Part shown: piece by piece, positions 16,669-24,720 of the stretch
How positions within the stretch are numbered: the first letter of the stretch is position 1
Layout: each line of letters starts with the position of its first letter
DNA from: Streptomyces sp. ITFR-16
Lineage (GTDB): Bacteria; Actinomycetota; Actinomycetes; Streptomycetales; Streptomycetaceae
DNA length: 64,000 bases
Direction of reading: 5' to 3'
Assembly: GCF_031844705.1 (NCBI RefSeq)
Contig: NZ_CP134609.1
Location: forward strand, 930,001 to 994,000
The notes under the pieces: model-generated
What the model was told of the DNA's origin: nothing
The model's database searches: none
Seen by the model: the letters and a program-made list of their open reading frames with translations, nothing else
Position numbers and translations under genes: made by a program

Positions 16669-17498
16669 TGTCCCGTACACGACGCGTGCTCGCGGGTGCG
16701 CTGCTGACCGGTCTCACCCTGCTGACCGGGGCGGGGGCCGCCGTCGCCGACGGTCCGTCGGCGAGCCCGAGCCCTGCCGCCTCCGGTGACGGCTCCGGCC
16801 CCACGGAGGCCGGCACCGCCTTCCGTACCGCCACGGCGCTCCAGCAGGACGAGACCGCCACCGCCGGGGCCTCCACCGGCGACTACCTGTACTGGGTCTT
16901 CCCGGCCGACGCCGGGCAGCGGGCCACGGTCACCGCCCAGGTCACCCTGCCCGAAAGCGCCACCCGGCACGGCGCGTCGACCTGGCAGGTCGATGTGTAC
17001 GACGGGCTGCGCCGCCGCCAGGCCTGCATGTACGGCAAGCAGACCGGCAGGGCGGCGGCCGACGCCGCCTCGGTGGAGCTGACCTGTGTGCTGCGGACCG
17101 TACGGGCCGTGGCCGAGCCCTGGGCCAACGACCCGCTGCCGGGCAGCTATTACGTCCGGCTCACGGTCGTGGACCTGCCCTCCGCCGACCTCGGTCTGCC
17201 GGTGCGGACCGAGGTGCGGGTCACCTCGGCCGGCCAAGGCGGCTCCGCCGATGTCGACGGCAGCCTCTCGAAGCCGCTGGTGCCCGGTGTGTCCGGGGCC
17301 GAGCAGACCGCCGACGACGCCTCGGCGTCCCCGGTTCCCCTCGCCGGGGAGCCGGCGGACGGCTGGTCGTCGGGCTGGTGGACCGACCGCTGGCTGTGGA
17401 CGGTGGGCGGCGGAGTGCTGGGCGCGCTCGCGGCCGTGTTCGGCTACTCCCTGACGCGCGGCCGGGGCCGCCCGTCCCGGGTCCCGCCGGGCGTCTGA
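16668..17498 (+). CDS. Secreted, membrane-anchored partner of VWA protein
   Basis: A 276-residue protein with an N-terminal signal peptide (about 1-27), a Ser/Pro/Gly linker, a beta-sandwich-like ectodomain (YLYWVFPADAGQRATVTAQV and similar strands, two cysteines) and a C-terminal membrane helix (about 243-265) with an Arg-rich tail. I do not recognise a named family. The architecture mirrors the C-terminal half of the preceding VWA protein. The ATG overlaps the upstream stop (TGATG) and follows CTGGAGGACC. Confidence 0.78.
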   Translation: MSRTRRVLAGALLTGLTLLTGAGAAVADGPSASPSPAASGDGSGPTEAGTAFRTATALQQDETATAGASTGDYLYWVFPADAGQRATVTAQVTLPESATRHGASTWQVDVYDGLRRRQACMYGKQTGRAAADAASVELTCVLRTVRAVAEPWANDPLPGSYYVRLTVVDLPSADLGLPVRTEVRVTSAGQGGSADVDGSLSKPLVPGVSGAEQTADDASASPVPLAGEPADGWSSGWWTDRWLWTVGGGVLGALAAVFGYSLTRGRGRPSRVPPGV

Positions 17499-17503
17499 CG
17501 GCA

Positions 17504-17544
17504 GTGCCGCGCGGGCCCGTGCCTGCGCCGGGCCCGCGCGGCAC
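17504..17544. terminator. Bidirectional hairpin terminator
   Basis: A perfect 16-bp stem (GTGCCGCGCGGGCCCG with 17529-17544) and a 9-nt loop lie between the convergent stops at 17498 and 17559. Confidence 0.8.
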
Positions 17545-17558
17545 CCCGGCCTCCTCGC

Positions 17559-18290
17559 TCAGGAGGCCGCTCCCGGCAACACGCTCAGCTGGCTGCCCAG
17601 TTCCCGGTAGCCGAGGGCCCGTGCCACCCGTCGCGACGCCTCGGGCCGCGCCCGCCACTGGGGCAGCCGGCCGGCCGCGAGGGCGTGCGCGGTCGCGGCG
17701 GAGGCCACCGCCCGCGCCAGACCACGGCCCCGGGCGTGCGGTGCGGTCAGGACGCACAGATGCGCGGCCTCCCCCGGCCAGTCCCGGTACCCGGCCGCCG
17801 CGACCACGCCCGCCCCCTCCCGTACGACGAAGGCCGGGGAGGTGATCTCGTCGAGCCCGCACTCTCCCGCGTCCTCCTCGCTCACCGCGGCGAGCAGCCG
17901 CAGCAGATCCGCGTGGCCGGCGGGCAGGGTGGCGACGGCGGTCTGCGGGGGCTCGTACGGCCGGAAGGCCGCGGGGGCCAGATAGGCGAGCGCGGCCGGC
18001 CCCAGCACCTCGGCGACCGGCAGCACCCCGGCCACCGCGCCGGGTTCGGTCAGGGCGTGTGCCGGCAGACCACGCAGCGCGCGGCGCACCCCGTGCGCCA
18101 CCTCCTCCGTGGGCGCGGTGACCAGGGCCGCGTCGCCCAGCAGCACCGTGCCCACCCAGGACGGCGGGGCCAGGGCGGACGCGGGGGCCGTGACCACCAC
18201 CGGGCCGCCGGACGGGGCGAACGAGACCGGCACCCCGGCCAGCGACTCCCACAGCCGGCGGGCCCGGGCCATCAGCGGATCGTTGTCCAT
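17559..18290 (-). CDS. GNAT-family N-acetyltransferase
   Basis: A 243-residue protein with a C-terminal GNAT domain (about 120-235). The acetyl-CoA site reads LTAPHARGRGLARAVASAAT, an R/Q-x-x-G-x-G/A variant. The N-terminal half (about 1-115) looks like a degenerate second GNAT-like domain. The ATG at 18290 follows GAGAGGA. The acceptor substrate is unknown. Confidence 0.82.
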   Translation of the reverse strand: MDNDPLMARARRLWESLAGVPVSFAPSGGPVVVTAPASALAPPSWVGTVLLGDAALVTAPTEEVAHGVRRALRGLPAHALTEPGAVAGVLPVAEVLGPAALAYLAPAAFRPYEPPQTAVATLPAGHADLLRLLAAVSEEDAGECGLDEITSPAFVVREGAGVVAAAGYRDWPGEAAHLCVLTAPHARGRGLARAVASAATAHALAAGRLPQWRARPEASRRVARALGYRELGSQLSVLPGAAS

Positions 18291-18331
18291 GACCGGATCC
18301 TCTCCCGGCCGCGCCGCGTACCGAAAGCCGT

Positions 18332-19513
18332 TTACGCGGTGGCCAGCGGACCGCCCGCGCCGAAGGCCAGGGCGGCGAACCGTTCGCCCATGCGCAGATG
18401 CGTGGCAGCGTCCGGGTGGAGCCCGTCGGGCAGGGGGAGTTCGGCGAAGTCCGCCTCGCCGTAGAGCTCCCTGCCGTCGAGGTAGTGCAGATGCGGGTCG
18501 TCGGCCGACCGCTGCTCCACCACACGGGCCAGTTCGTCCCGGATGACGTGGAGCGTCAGCTTGCCCGCGGCGCGTTCCGCCGGGTCGCCCGCCGCGATGA
18601 AGCGGATGCGGCCCTCGGCGAGCCCGCTGAGGTCGGGGGCGCTGGGTCCCGGCGTGTCCTCGTGGATGGGGCACAGCACGGGCGAGACGACCAGGAGCGG
18701 GGTCTCGGGGTGGCCCTCGCGGATAGTGTCGAGAAAGCCGTGCACCGCCGGGGTGAAGGCGCGCAGCCGCATCAGGTCCATGTTGACGAGGTTGATGCCG
18801 ATCTTCACGCTGATGAGGTCGGCGGGGGTGTCGCGCATCGCGCGGGCGGTGAACGGGTCGAGCAGGGCGCTGCCGCCGAATCCGAGGCTGACCAGCTCCG
18901 CACCGCCGAGCAGCGAGGCCCGGGCGGGCCAGGTGGCGGTCGGGCTCGCGGCGTCGGAGCCGTGGCTGATCGAACTCCCGTGGTGCAGCCACACCTTGCG
19001 GCCGCGGTCCGGCGCGGGGGTGACGGGGGCGTCGGTGCGCAGGGCGACGAGTTCGGTCCGCTCGTTGTACGGCAGCCAGATCTCCACGTCCTTCTCGTCC
19101 CCGTCCAGCCCGGCGAACCGTACGGTCCCCACCGGTCCGGGAAGGAACTCCGTCGCCCCGGTCGTCATGTCGACCATCAGGACATGGCCGCCGCCCACCG
19201 CGGCCTGCCCGGCGAGCGTGCCGTCCACGAGCAGGTCGTACACCCCCTCCGGGCGCGGCGGGGCGTCCCGGTAGGCGGTCCTGGTGCGCAGGGCGTCCAG
19301 TTCGATCGCGGTGGCCCGGGTGCGGAAGGCCAGCCGTACGCCGGAGGGCTGGGCCTCCGCCATCGCGAGCCGGCCGTCGGCGCACTGGGCGCGGGCCCAC
19401 GCGGGCAGCCGGTGCGGGAGGAGCCCGGCCTCGGTGCGCTCCAGGTCGAGCGCGCCGCGCAGGAGGTCCGCCGTGACGGGTGTGGTGATCGGGAGGGGCT
19501 CGGTGATGCTCAT
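18332..19513 (-). CDS. SGNH/GDSL-type esterase with N-terminal beta-sandwich
   Basis: A 393-residue protein. The N-terminal beta-rich domain (about 25-165, similar in layout to SsfX3-type or CE2-type esterases) is followed by an SGNH hydrolase domain: serine block HHGSSISHGSDA (about 184-195), glycine block GFGGSALLDPF, asparagine block KIGINLVNMD and the Asp/His block LPDGLHPDAATH near the C-terminus. No signal peptide is seen, so it acts in the cytoplasm. It is cotranscribed behind the TetR gene (56-bp gap). The substrate is probably an acyl or acetyl ester; acetylated oligosaccharides are one possibility given the neighbouring glycan genes. Confidence 0.85.
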   Translation of the reverse strand: MSITEPLPITTPVTADLLRGALDLERTEAGLLPHRLPAWARAQCADGRLAMAEAQPSGVRLAFRTRATAIELDALRTRTAYRDAPPRPEGVYDLLVDGTLAGQAAVGGGHVLMVDMTTGATEFLPGPVGTVRFAGLDGDEKDVEIWLPYNERTELVALRTDAPVTPAPDRGRKVWLHHGSSISHGSDAASPTATWPARASLLGGAELVSLGFGGSALLDPFTARAMRDTPADLISVKIGINLVNMDLMRLRAFTPAVHGFLDTIREGHPETPLLVVSPVLCPIHEDTPGPSAPDLSGLAEGRIRFIAAGDPAERAAGKLTLHVIRDELARVVEQRSADDPHLHYLDGRELYGEADFAELPLPDGLHPDAATHLRMGERFAALAFGAGGPLATA

Positions 19514-19569
19514 GTCTCTGCCTGCCGGGGGTCGGTACGTCGGTACGGCTGAATCGGTGAGGCGCCCGG

Positions 19570-20139
19570 TCAGGGCGCGGGCCAGTTCCGCAGAAGGGCG
19601 TCGAGGGCGTCCAGGACCCGTTCCCAGGACACCTGGGAGTCGGGGGCACTGTGGCTGAAGCCGCCCTGCGCCTCCAGGCTGACGTAGCCGTGGAAGACGC
19701 TGCCCAGCAGCCGGACGGCGTGTGTCTGGTCCGGTTCGGTCAGGTCGTAGCCCCGCAGGATCGCCCGGGTCATCCGCGCGTGCCGCCCGCCGGCACTGGC
19801 GGCGGCCGCCTCGGGGTCGAGCCGGTACTGGGCGGCGGCGTAGCGGCCGGGGTGTTCGCGGGCGTAGTCGCGGTAGACGTCCGCGAAGGCGGTCAGGGCG
19901 TCCTTGCCGGCCCGGCCCGCCAGAGCGGCGGCGCCCCGGTCGGCGAGTTCCTCCAGGGCGAGCAGGGCGATCCGGGTCCTGAGGTCGTGGGAGTTCTTCA
20001 GGTGCGCGTACAGGCTGGCGACTTTCACGTCGAACCGCCGGGCGAGCGCCGATACCGTCACCTGCTCGAACCCGACCTCGTCGGCCAGCTCCGCCCCGGC
20101 CCGGGTCAAGCGTTCCGCGGTCAGCCCCGCACGCACCAT
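19570..20139 (-). CDS. TetR-family transcriptional regulator
   Basis: A 189-residue TetR regulator. The helix-turn-helix is at about 12-55 (VTVSALARRFDVKVASLYAHLKN) and the C-terminal domain is of the WHG/TetR_C type with GSVFHGYVSLE. I place the start at ATG 20139, 6 nt after AAGGAG; an ATG at 20163 is in frame but has no such site. An 18-bp inverted repeat overlaps its promoter, which suggests autorepression together with the esterase. Confidence 0.9.
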   Translation of the reverse strand: MVRAGLTAERLTRAGAELADEVGFEQVTVSALARRFDVKVASLYAHLKNSHDLRTRIALLALEELADRGAAALAGRAGKDALTAFADVYRDYAREHPGRYAAAQYRLDPEAAAASAGGRHARMTRAILRGYDLTEPDQTHAVRLLGSVFHGYVSLEAQGGFSHSAPDSQVSWERVLDALDALLRNWPAP

Positions 20140-20165
20140 TGCCTTCTCCTTGTTCGACATCACCC

Positions 20166-20204
20166 ATTATGCATTTACCTACACCTCTTAGGCAAATACC
20201 TAAG
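20166..20204 (-). promoter_or_regulatory. TetR-esterase promoter with overlapping operator
   Basis: On the minus strand, TTGCCT (20195-20190), an 18-bp spacer and CATAAT (20171-20166) form a sigma-70-type promoter. The perfect inverted repeat CTTAGG-N6-CCTAAG (20187-20204) covers the -35 box, and a related TAGGTAAATG element overlaps the spacer. This is the expected layout of a TetR autoregulatory operator. Confidence 0.65.
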
Positions 20205-20306
20205 GCCATACGGATGTCATGTCCCGGCTAGTCTCGTCAACTCACGTACGCCACAAGGCCGGTGACGATCGACCCGTCGGCCGGACAGCCAGAGCGGAGG
20301 CCCTTC

Positions 20307-21674
20307 ATGCCCATGGAGACCGGTGCGGCCGTCGATGCCGAGCCGCGCGGCCACAGGATCGTCCCGGGCCCCAGGGGGCTGCCCCTGCTCGGGAACCTGC
20401 CCCAGTTCGCCAAGGATCCCCTCGCCTTCTTCGAGCGGCTGCGCGGCTGCGGCGACATGGTCCGCTGGCGGTTCGGACCCCACCCCTGCGTGTTCGTCGC
20501 CGACCCGGAGTGCATCGGCGAACTCCTCGCCGAGACGGAACGCAGCTTCGACCAGCCGGCCCTGGGCATCGCCTTCCGCACCGTGATGGGCAACGGGGTC
20601 GTCGTGGCACGCGGGGCCGACTGGCGCCGCAAGCGCTCGCTCGTCCAGCCGTCCGTACGGCCCAAGCAGGTGCGGTCGTACGCGTCGACCATGGCGGCCG
20701 GCGCGGTGGAGCTCGCGGACACCTGGGCGGGCGGCGAACGCGTCGACGTCAAGCGGGAGATGTCCGCCCTCACCCAGAAGATCGCCGTCCGGACCATCTT
20801 CGGCGTCGATACCCCCGCCGACAGCGAGGCGATGGGCCGGGCCATGGACGTGGCGCAGACCGAGATAGGCAAGGAGTTCGCGGGGATCGGCGCGCTGCTG
20901 CCGGACTGGGTGCCCACACCGGGGCGGGCCAGGATCAAGAAGGCCGCCGCCGTCATCGACGCCGAGGTGGGGCGGGTCGTCGCGCGGCACCGCGACGGCG
21001 GGGACGAGCGCCCGGACCTGCTCAGCCGGCTGCTCACCGCCGTCGACGAGACCGGGGCGCACCTCACGGACCGGGAGATCCGCGACGAGGCGGTCACGCT
21101 GTACATCGGCGGCCACGAGACGACCAGCTCGACGCTGGTGTGGGCCTGGTACCTGCTCTCCCGCAACCCCGGGGCGCGGGCCGCGCTCACCGAGGAGCTG
21201 GACCGGGTCATCGGCGGCCGTGAGCCCGGATTCGACGACTTCGCGCGGCTCACGTACACCCAGGCGGTCATCAAGGAGACGCTGCGGCTGTATCCGACGA
21301 TCTGGCTGGTCACCGGGGTCGCGAAGGAGGGGGCGCGGATCGGCGGGGTGCCGATGGCGAAGGGCACCCGGGTGTGGAGCAGCCAGTGGGCCACGCACCG
21401 GGACGCGCGGTGGTTCCCCGAGCCGGAGGCGTTCCGCCCGGAGCGCTGGGACGCGGAGGCGGGCGAGGAGATCGCGCAGTACGCGTGGTTCCCGTTCGGC
21501 GGCGGCCCCCGGGCCTGCCTGGGCACCCGGTTCGCCATGGTGGAGGCGGTGCTGATCCTGGCGGTGATCGCGCGCCGGTTCGACCTGGACGTGGACCCGG
21601 GTGCGATCGGCCCGGTGCCGACGCTGACCCTTCAGCCGGACCGCGAGGTGATGGCCACGGTGCGGGCCCGGTAG
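20307..21674 (+). CDS. Cytochrome P450
   Basis: A 455-residue P450 starting with a PGPRGLPLLGNL proline-rich hinge. It has the I-helix motif YIGGHETTSST, the ExxR motif KETLRLYP and the heme-ligand loop FPFGGGPRACLGTRFA. The sequence style resembles bacterial P450s related to PtlI/CYP183-like enzymes more than the CYP105/107 type; this placement is tentative. The ATG at 20307 follows GCGGAGGC. No ferredoxin or ferredoxin reductase gene is adjacent. Confidence 0.92.
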   Translation: MPMETGAAVDAEPRGHRIVPGPRGLPLLGNLPQFAKDPLAFFERLRGCGDMVRWRFGPHPCVFVADPECIGELLAETERSFDQPALGIAFRTVMGNGVVVARGADWRRKRSLVQPSVRPKQVRSYASTMAAGAVELADTWAGGERVDVKREMSALTQKIAVRTIFGVDTPADSEAMGRAMDVAQTEIGKEFAGIGALLPDWVPTPGRARIKKAAAVIDAEVGRVVARHRDGGDERPDLLSRLLTAVDETGAHLTDREIRDEAVTLYIGGHETTSSTLVWAWYLLSRNPGARAALTEELDRVIGGREPGFDDFARLTYTQAVIKETLRLYPTIWLVTGVAKEGARIGGVPMAKGTRVWSSQWATHRDARWFPEPEAFRPERWDAEAGEEIAQYAWFPFGGGPRACLGTRFAMVEAVLILAVIARRFDLDVDPGAIGPVPTLTLQPDREVMATVRAR

Positions 21675-21844
21675 CGGGGGACCCGGCAGCGGGCGGCAGA
21701 TACTGAACCGATATGTCCGATCTATCGCCATCTTGCGGGGATACCGTTCAGAATGTGCGTGTCGGTCGTACCGGCCCTCGGGACCCTCCGGTCACGACCA
21801 CAGGCAGCCGCTCCGCCGGCCCGTCGATCCAGGGGAGAACCATC

Positions 21845-22363
21845 ATGCGTCTGTGCTCAGCTCTCACCGCCGCCGTCACCGCGGCGGCCGCCGTGGCCCT
21901 GACGGCCACCGGGGCCTCGGCCACCGCACCGGCGGCCCGCCCGGGCGCCTGCCAGGAGAAGGCCCTGCGGATCTCCGCATCCCCCGGCGGGCAGCACAAC
22001 GCGGCCCGGATCACCGTCACCAACCGGGGCGCGCGCACCTGCGCCGTGGACCGCATCCCCAGCATCACCTTCCGGGGCCTGGACGGCTCGGCCGGGCCCG
22101 TGCCGCCCGCCACGAGCGGCCCCTACGTGCTCTCGCCGGGCGAGCGCGGGTACGCCGCCGTGCGCACGGCGGCACGCGGGAGCACCCAGGGGCATGTGGT
22201 GCGCAGCCTCTCGGTGGCGGCGGACCCCGCCCACTACGGGGTCACCTTCGGCGCGGCCTCGGTGGGCATGGAGCGCGGGATCCGGGTGTGGGAGCCGGTG
22301 ACGACGCTGTGGCACGGCTCGCGGGGCGCCGCCGACCGCGCGCTGGCCGCCGCGGTCCGCTGA
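21845..22363 (+). CDS. Secreted DUF4232-like protein
   Basis: A 172-residue protein with a signal peptide (about 1-27, cut near ASATAP) and a DUF4232-type beta-sandwich domain. It has two cysteines (ACQEKALRI and RTCAVDRIP) that probably form a disulfide. The role of the family is unknown. The ATG at 21845 follows GGGGAGAACC. Confidence 0.75.
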   Translation: MRLCSALTAAVTAAAAVALTATGASATAPAARPGACQEKALRISASPGGQHNAARITVTNRGARTCAVDRIPSITFRGLDGSAGPVPPATSGPYVLSPGERGYAAVRTAARGSTQGHVVRSLSVAADPAHYGVTFGAASVGMERGIRVWEPVTTLWHGSRGAADRALAAAVR

Positions 22364-22374
22364 GTCCCCGGTCC

Positions 22375-22407
22375 GGTGCGCGGCCCGGCGCTCAGGCGCC
22401 GCGCACC
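22375..22407. terminator. Hairpin between convergent genes
   Basis: GGTGCGCGGC and GCCGCGCACC form a 10-bp stem overlapping the last codons and stop of the GH31 gene, opposite the end of the DUF4232 gene. Confidence 0.5.
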
Positions 22408-24671
22408 GTCACCGTGCCCGTCCCCTCCCCCACCGCTCCGGTGGCCTCCGCGACCACACGGTAGGGGCGGTCCGTGCCCTCGGCGGTGACGGTGAGCGCG
22501 TCCCCGTCCCGGACCACCCGGAACGTGGCGGCGGTCGCGCCGGTCAGGTCCGGCACCGTGACCGTCGTGTCCCCATCGGCCGGCGCCGGGCCGAAGGCGC
22601 GCAGGGTGAGCCCGTCCAGCCAGTCGCTGTCGGGGCGCCGGCCGTCGGCGCCCCAGGGGAGCACCGCACCGGGGCGGACCAGGACCGGCAGGCTGTCGAA
22701 GCCGTGGGTCTCGTGGCGCCAGACCGGTCCGGTGACCGGCTCGCCGGTGAGCAGGACGGTCCAGGTGCCCTCGGGGACGTAGTACTCGACCTGCCCGTCC
22801 TCGGTGAAGACGGGCGCGACCAGCAGATCGGGGCCGAGCATGTACTGCCGGTCCAGCGTCCGGGTCGTCGGATCGCCCGGGAACTCCAGCAGCATCGGCC
22901 GCATGACCGGGACGCCCGTGCGGTGGGCGGTGGCGGCGGCCCCGTACAGATACGGCATCAGCCGGTGCTTGAGCAGGGTGAACTTCCGGGCGACGTCCAC
23001 CGCCTCCTCGCCGAACGCCCACGGCACCCGGTAGGAGACGTTGCCGTGCAGCCGGCTGTGCGAGGACATCAGGCCGAAGGCGAGCCAGCGCTTGAAGACC
23101 GCCGGGTCCGGGGTGCCCTCGAAGCCGCCGATGTCATGGCTCCAGAAGCCGAAACCGGACAGCGACAGGGAGAGGCCGCCGCGCAGCGACTCGGCCATCG
23201 CGGTGAAGGAGGCGAAGCAGTCGCCGCCCCAGTGCACGGGGAACTGCTGGCCGCCGGCGGTCGCCGAGCGGGCGAACAGGACCGCCTCGCCGTGACCGCG
23301 TTCCTTCTCCAGGAGTTCGAAGACCGTGCGGTTGTAGATCTGTGCGTAGTAGTTGTGCATCCGCTCGGGGTCGGAGCCGTCGTGCCAGACGGCGTCGGTG
23401 GGGATGCGCTCGCCGAAGTCCGTCTTGAAGCAGTCGACGCCCTGGTCGAGCAGGGCGCGGAGCTTGCCGGTGTACCAGTCGCGCGCCGCCGGGTTGGTGA
23501 AGTCGACCAGGGCCATGCCGGGCTGCCACAGGTCCCACTGCCAGATGTCGCCGCCCGGTCCGCGCACCAGATAGCCGTGTTCGGCGCCCTCCGCGAAGAG
23601 CGAGGACTTCTGGGCGATGTAGGGGTTGATCCACATGCTGATCCGCAGCCCGCGCTCCTTGAGCCGGGCCAGCATGCCCTCCGGATCGGGGAAGACCTCG
23701 GGGTCCCAGAGGAAGTCCGACCACTGGTACTCGCGCATCCAGAAGCAGTCGAAGTGGAAGACGGAGAGCGGGATCTCGCGTTCCGCCATGCCGTCCACGA
23801 AGGAGGTGACGGTCGCCTCGTCGTAGGAGGTACAGAAGGACGTGGTCAGCCAGAGGCCGAAGGACCAGGCCGGGGGCAGGGCCGGGCGGCCGGTTAGCGC
23901 GGTGTAGCGGGCCAGCACCTCCTTGGGGGTGGGTCCCGCGACGACGTAGTACTCCAGCGACTGGTCCTCGACGCTGAACTGCACCTGGCCGACCGACTCC
24001 GAGCCGATCTCGAAGGAGACCCTGCCGGGGTGGTTGACGAAGACGCCGTAGCCGCGCGAGGAGAGGTAGAACGGGATGTTCTTGTAGGCCTGTTCGCTGC
24101 TCGTGCCGCCGTCCGCCTGCCAGATGTCGACGGTCTGGCCGTTCTTGACGTACGGGGTGAAGCGCTCGCCGAGCCCGTAGACGTTCTCGCCCACGTCCAG
24201 GGCGAGTTGGGCGACCATGTGGTGCGCGCCGTCGGCGGTGGTGGCGAAGGCGGTGCCCTTGGTGTCGGCGCCCGTGAGGCGCCGGCCGTCCGCGTCGAGG
24301 AAGACCAGGCCCCAGGGCCCTTCGCCGTCCGTGCGCAGCGTCAGCGGTCCGCTGGTGAGTTCGGTGACGGACCCGTCCTGCCGGGTGCGGGCCCCGGAGG
24401 CCGCGGGGTCGAGTCCGGGGAGGCCGAAGTCGGGGCCGCGCCGGACCTTTCCGGCGTGATGCGTGGTGCGGACGCCGATGACGCCCTCGGCCGGGGAGAA
24501 GCACTCGACCGTGAGGAGCGGGGTGTTGAGGGTGTCGCCCCGGGCGGCGACGTGCTTGACCGCCGCGTAGGCGGTGAACCGGTCGGCGTCGACGCGCAGA
24601 TCGCGGAGTTCGGTGGCGTAGGAGGCGCGGACGCCCTCGCGCATCAGCCAGAAGCCGTCGGTGAACTTCAT
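22392..24671 (-). CDS. yicI: Alpha-xylosidase, GH31 (YicI type)
   Basis: A 759-residue GH31 enzyme without a signal peptide. It begins MKFTDGFWLMREGV as in YicI alpha-xylosidases. The nucleophile Asp lies in DCFKTDFGERIP (about residue 417) and the acid/base Asp in VHWGGDCFASF (about 484), very close to the E. coli YicI positions. The N-terminal beta-sandwich, (beta/alpha)8 barrel and C-terminal beta domains are all present. YicI-type enzymes remove alpha-1,6-xylose from the non-reducing end of xyloglucan oligosaccharides such as isoprimeverose units. It is 49 bp behind the GH3 gene with AAGGAG before the ATG. With GH3, GH42 and GH95 in the locus it completes a xyloglucan debranching set. Confidence 0.95.
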   Translation of the reverse strand: MKFTDGFWLMREGVRASYATELRDLRVDADRFTAYAAVKHVAARGDTLNTPLLTVECFSPAEGVIGVRTTHHAGKVRRGPDFGLPGLDPAASGARTRQDGSVTELTSGPLTLRTDGEGPWGLVFLDADGRRLTGADTKGTAFATTADGAHHMVAQLALDVGENVYGLGERFTPYVKNGQTVDIWQADGGTSSEQAYKNIPFYLSSRGYGVFVNHPGRVSFEIGSESVGQVQFSVEDQSLEYYVVAGPTPKEVLARYTALTGRPALPPAWSFGLWLTTSFCTSYDEATVTSFVDGMAEREIPLSVFHFDCFWMREYQWSDFLWDPEVFPDPEGMLARLKERGLRISMWINPYIAQKSSLFAEGAEHGYLVRGPGGDIWQWDLWQPGMALVDFTNPAARDWYTGKLRALLDQGVDCFKTDFGERIPTDAVWHDGSDPERMHNYYAQIYNRTVFELLEKERGHGEAVLFARSATAGGQQFPVHWGGDCFASFTAMAESLRGGLSLSLSGFGFWSHDIGGFEGTPDPAVFKRWLAFGLMSSHSRLHGNVSYRVPWAFGEEAVDVARKFTLLKHRLMPYLYGAAATAHRTGVPVMRPMLLEFPGDPTTRTLDRQYMLGPDLLVAPVFTEDGQVEYYVPEGTWTVLLTGEPVTGPVWRHETHGFDSLPVLVRPGAVLPWGADGRRPDSDWLDGLTLRAFGPAPADGDTTVTVPDLTGATAATFRVVRDGDALTVTAEGTDRPYRVVAEATGAVGEGTGTVTVRGA

Positions 24672-24720
24672 GCGGACTCCTTGCCGGGGGCGATTCGGGG
24701 GAAGGGAAGAGGGTGACGGT

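Noticed and set aside
17559..19649. Fusion of the GNAT protein with a long upstream frame
   Set aside because: The upstream part is a shadow of the SGNH esterase. The ATG at 18290 has a good GAGAGGA site and a sensible N-terminus.
22392..24671. Reading the GH31 enzyme as an ordinary alpha-glucosidase
   Set aside because: The MKFTDGFWLMREGV start and KTDFGERIP nucleophile loop at about residue 417 are those of YicI-type alpha-xylosidases.
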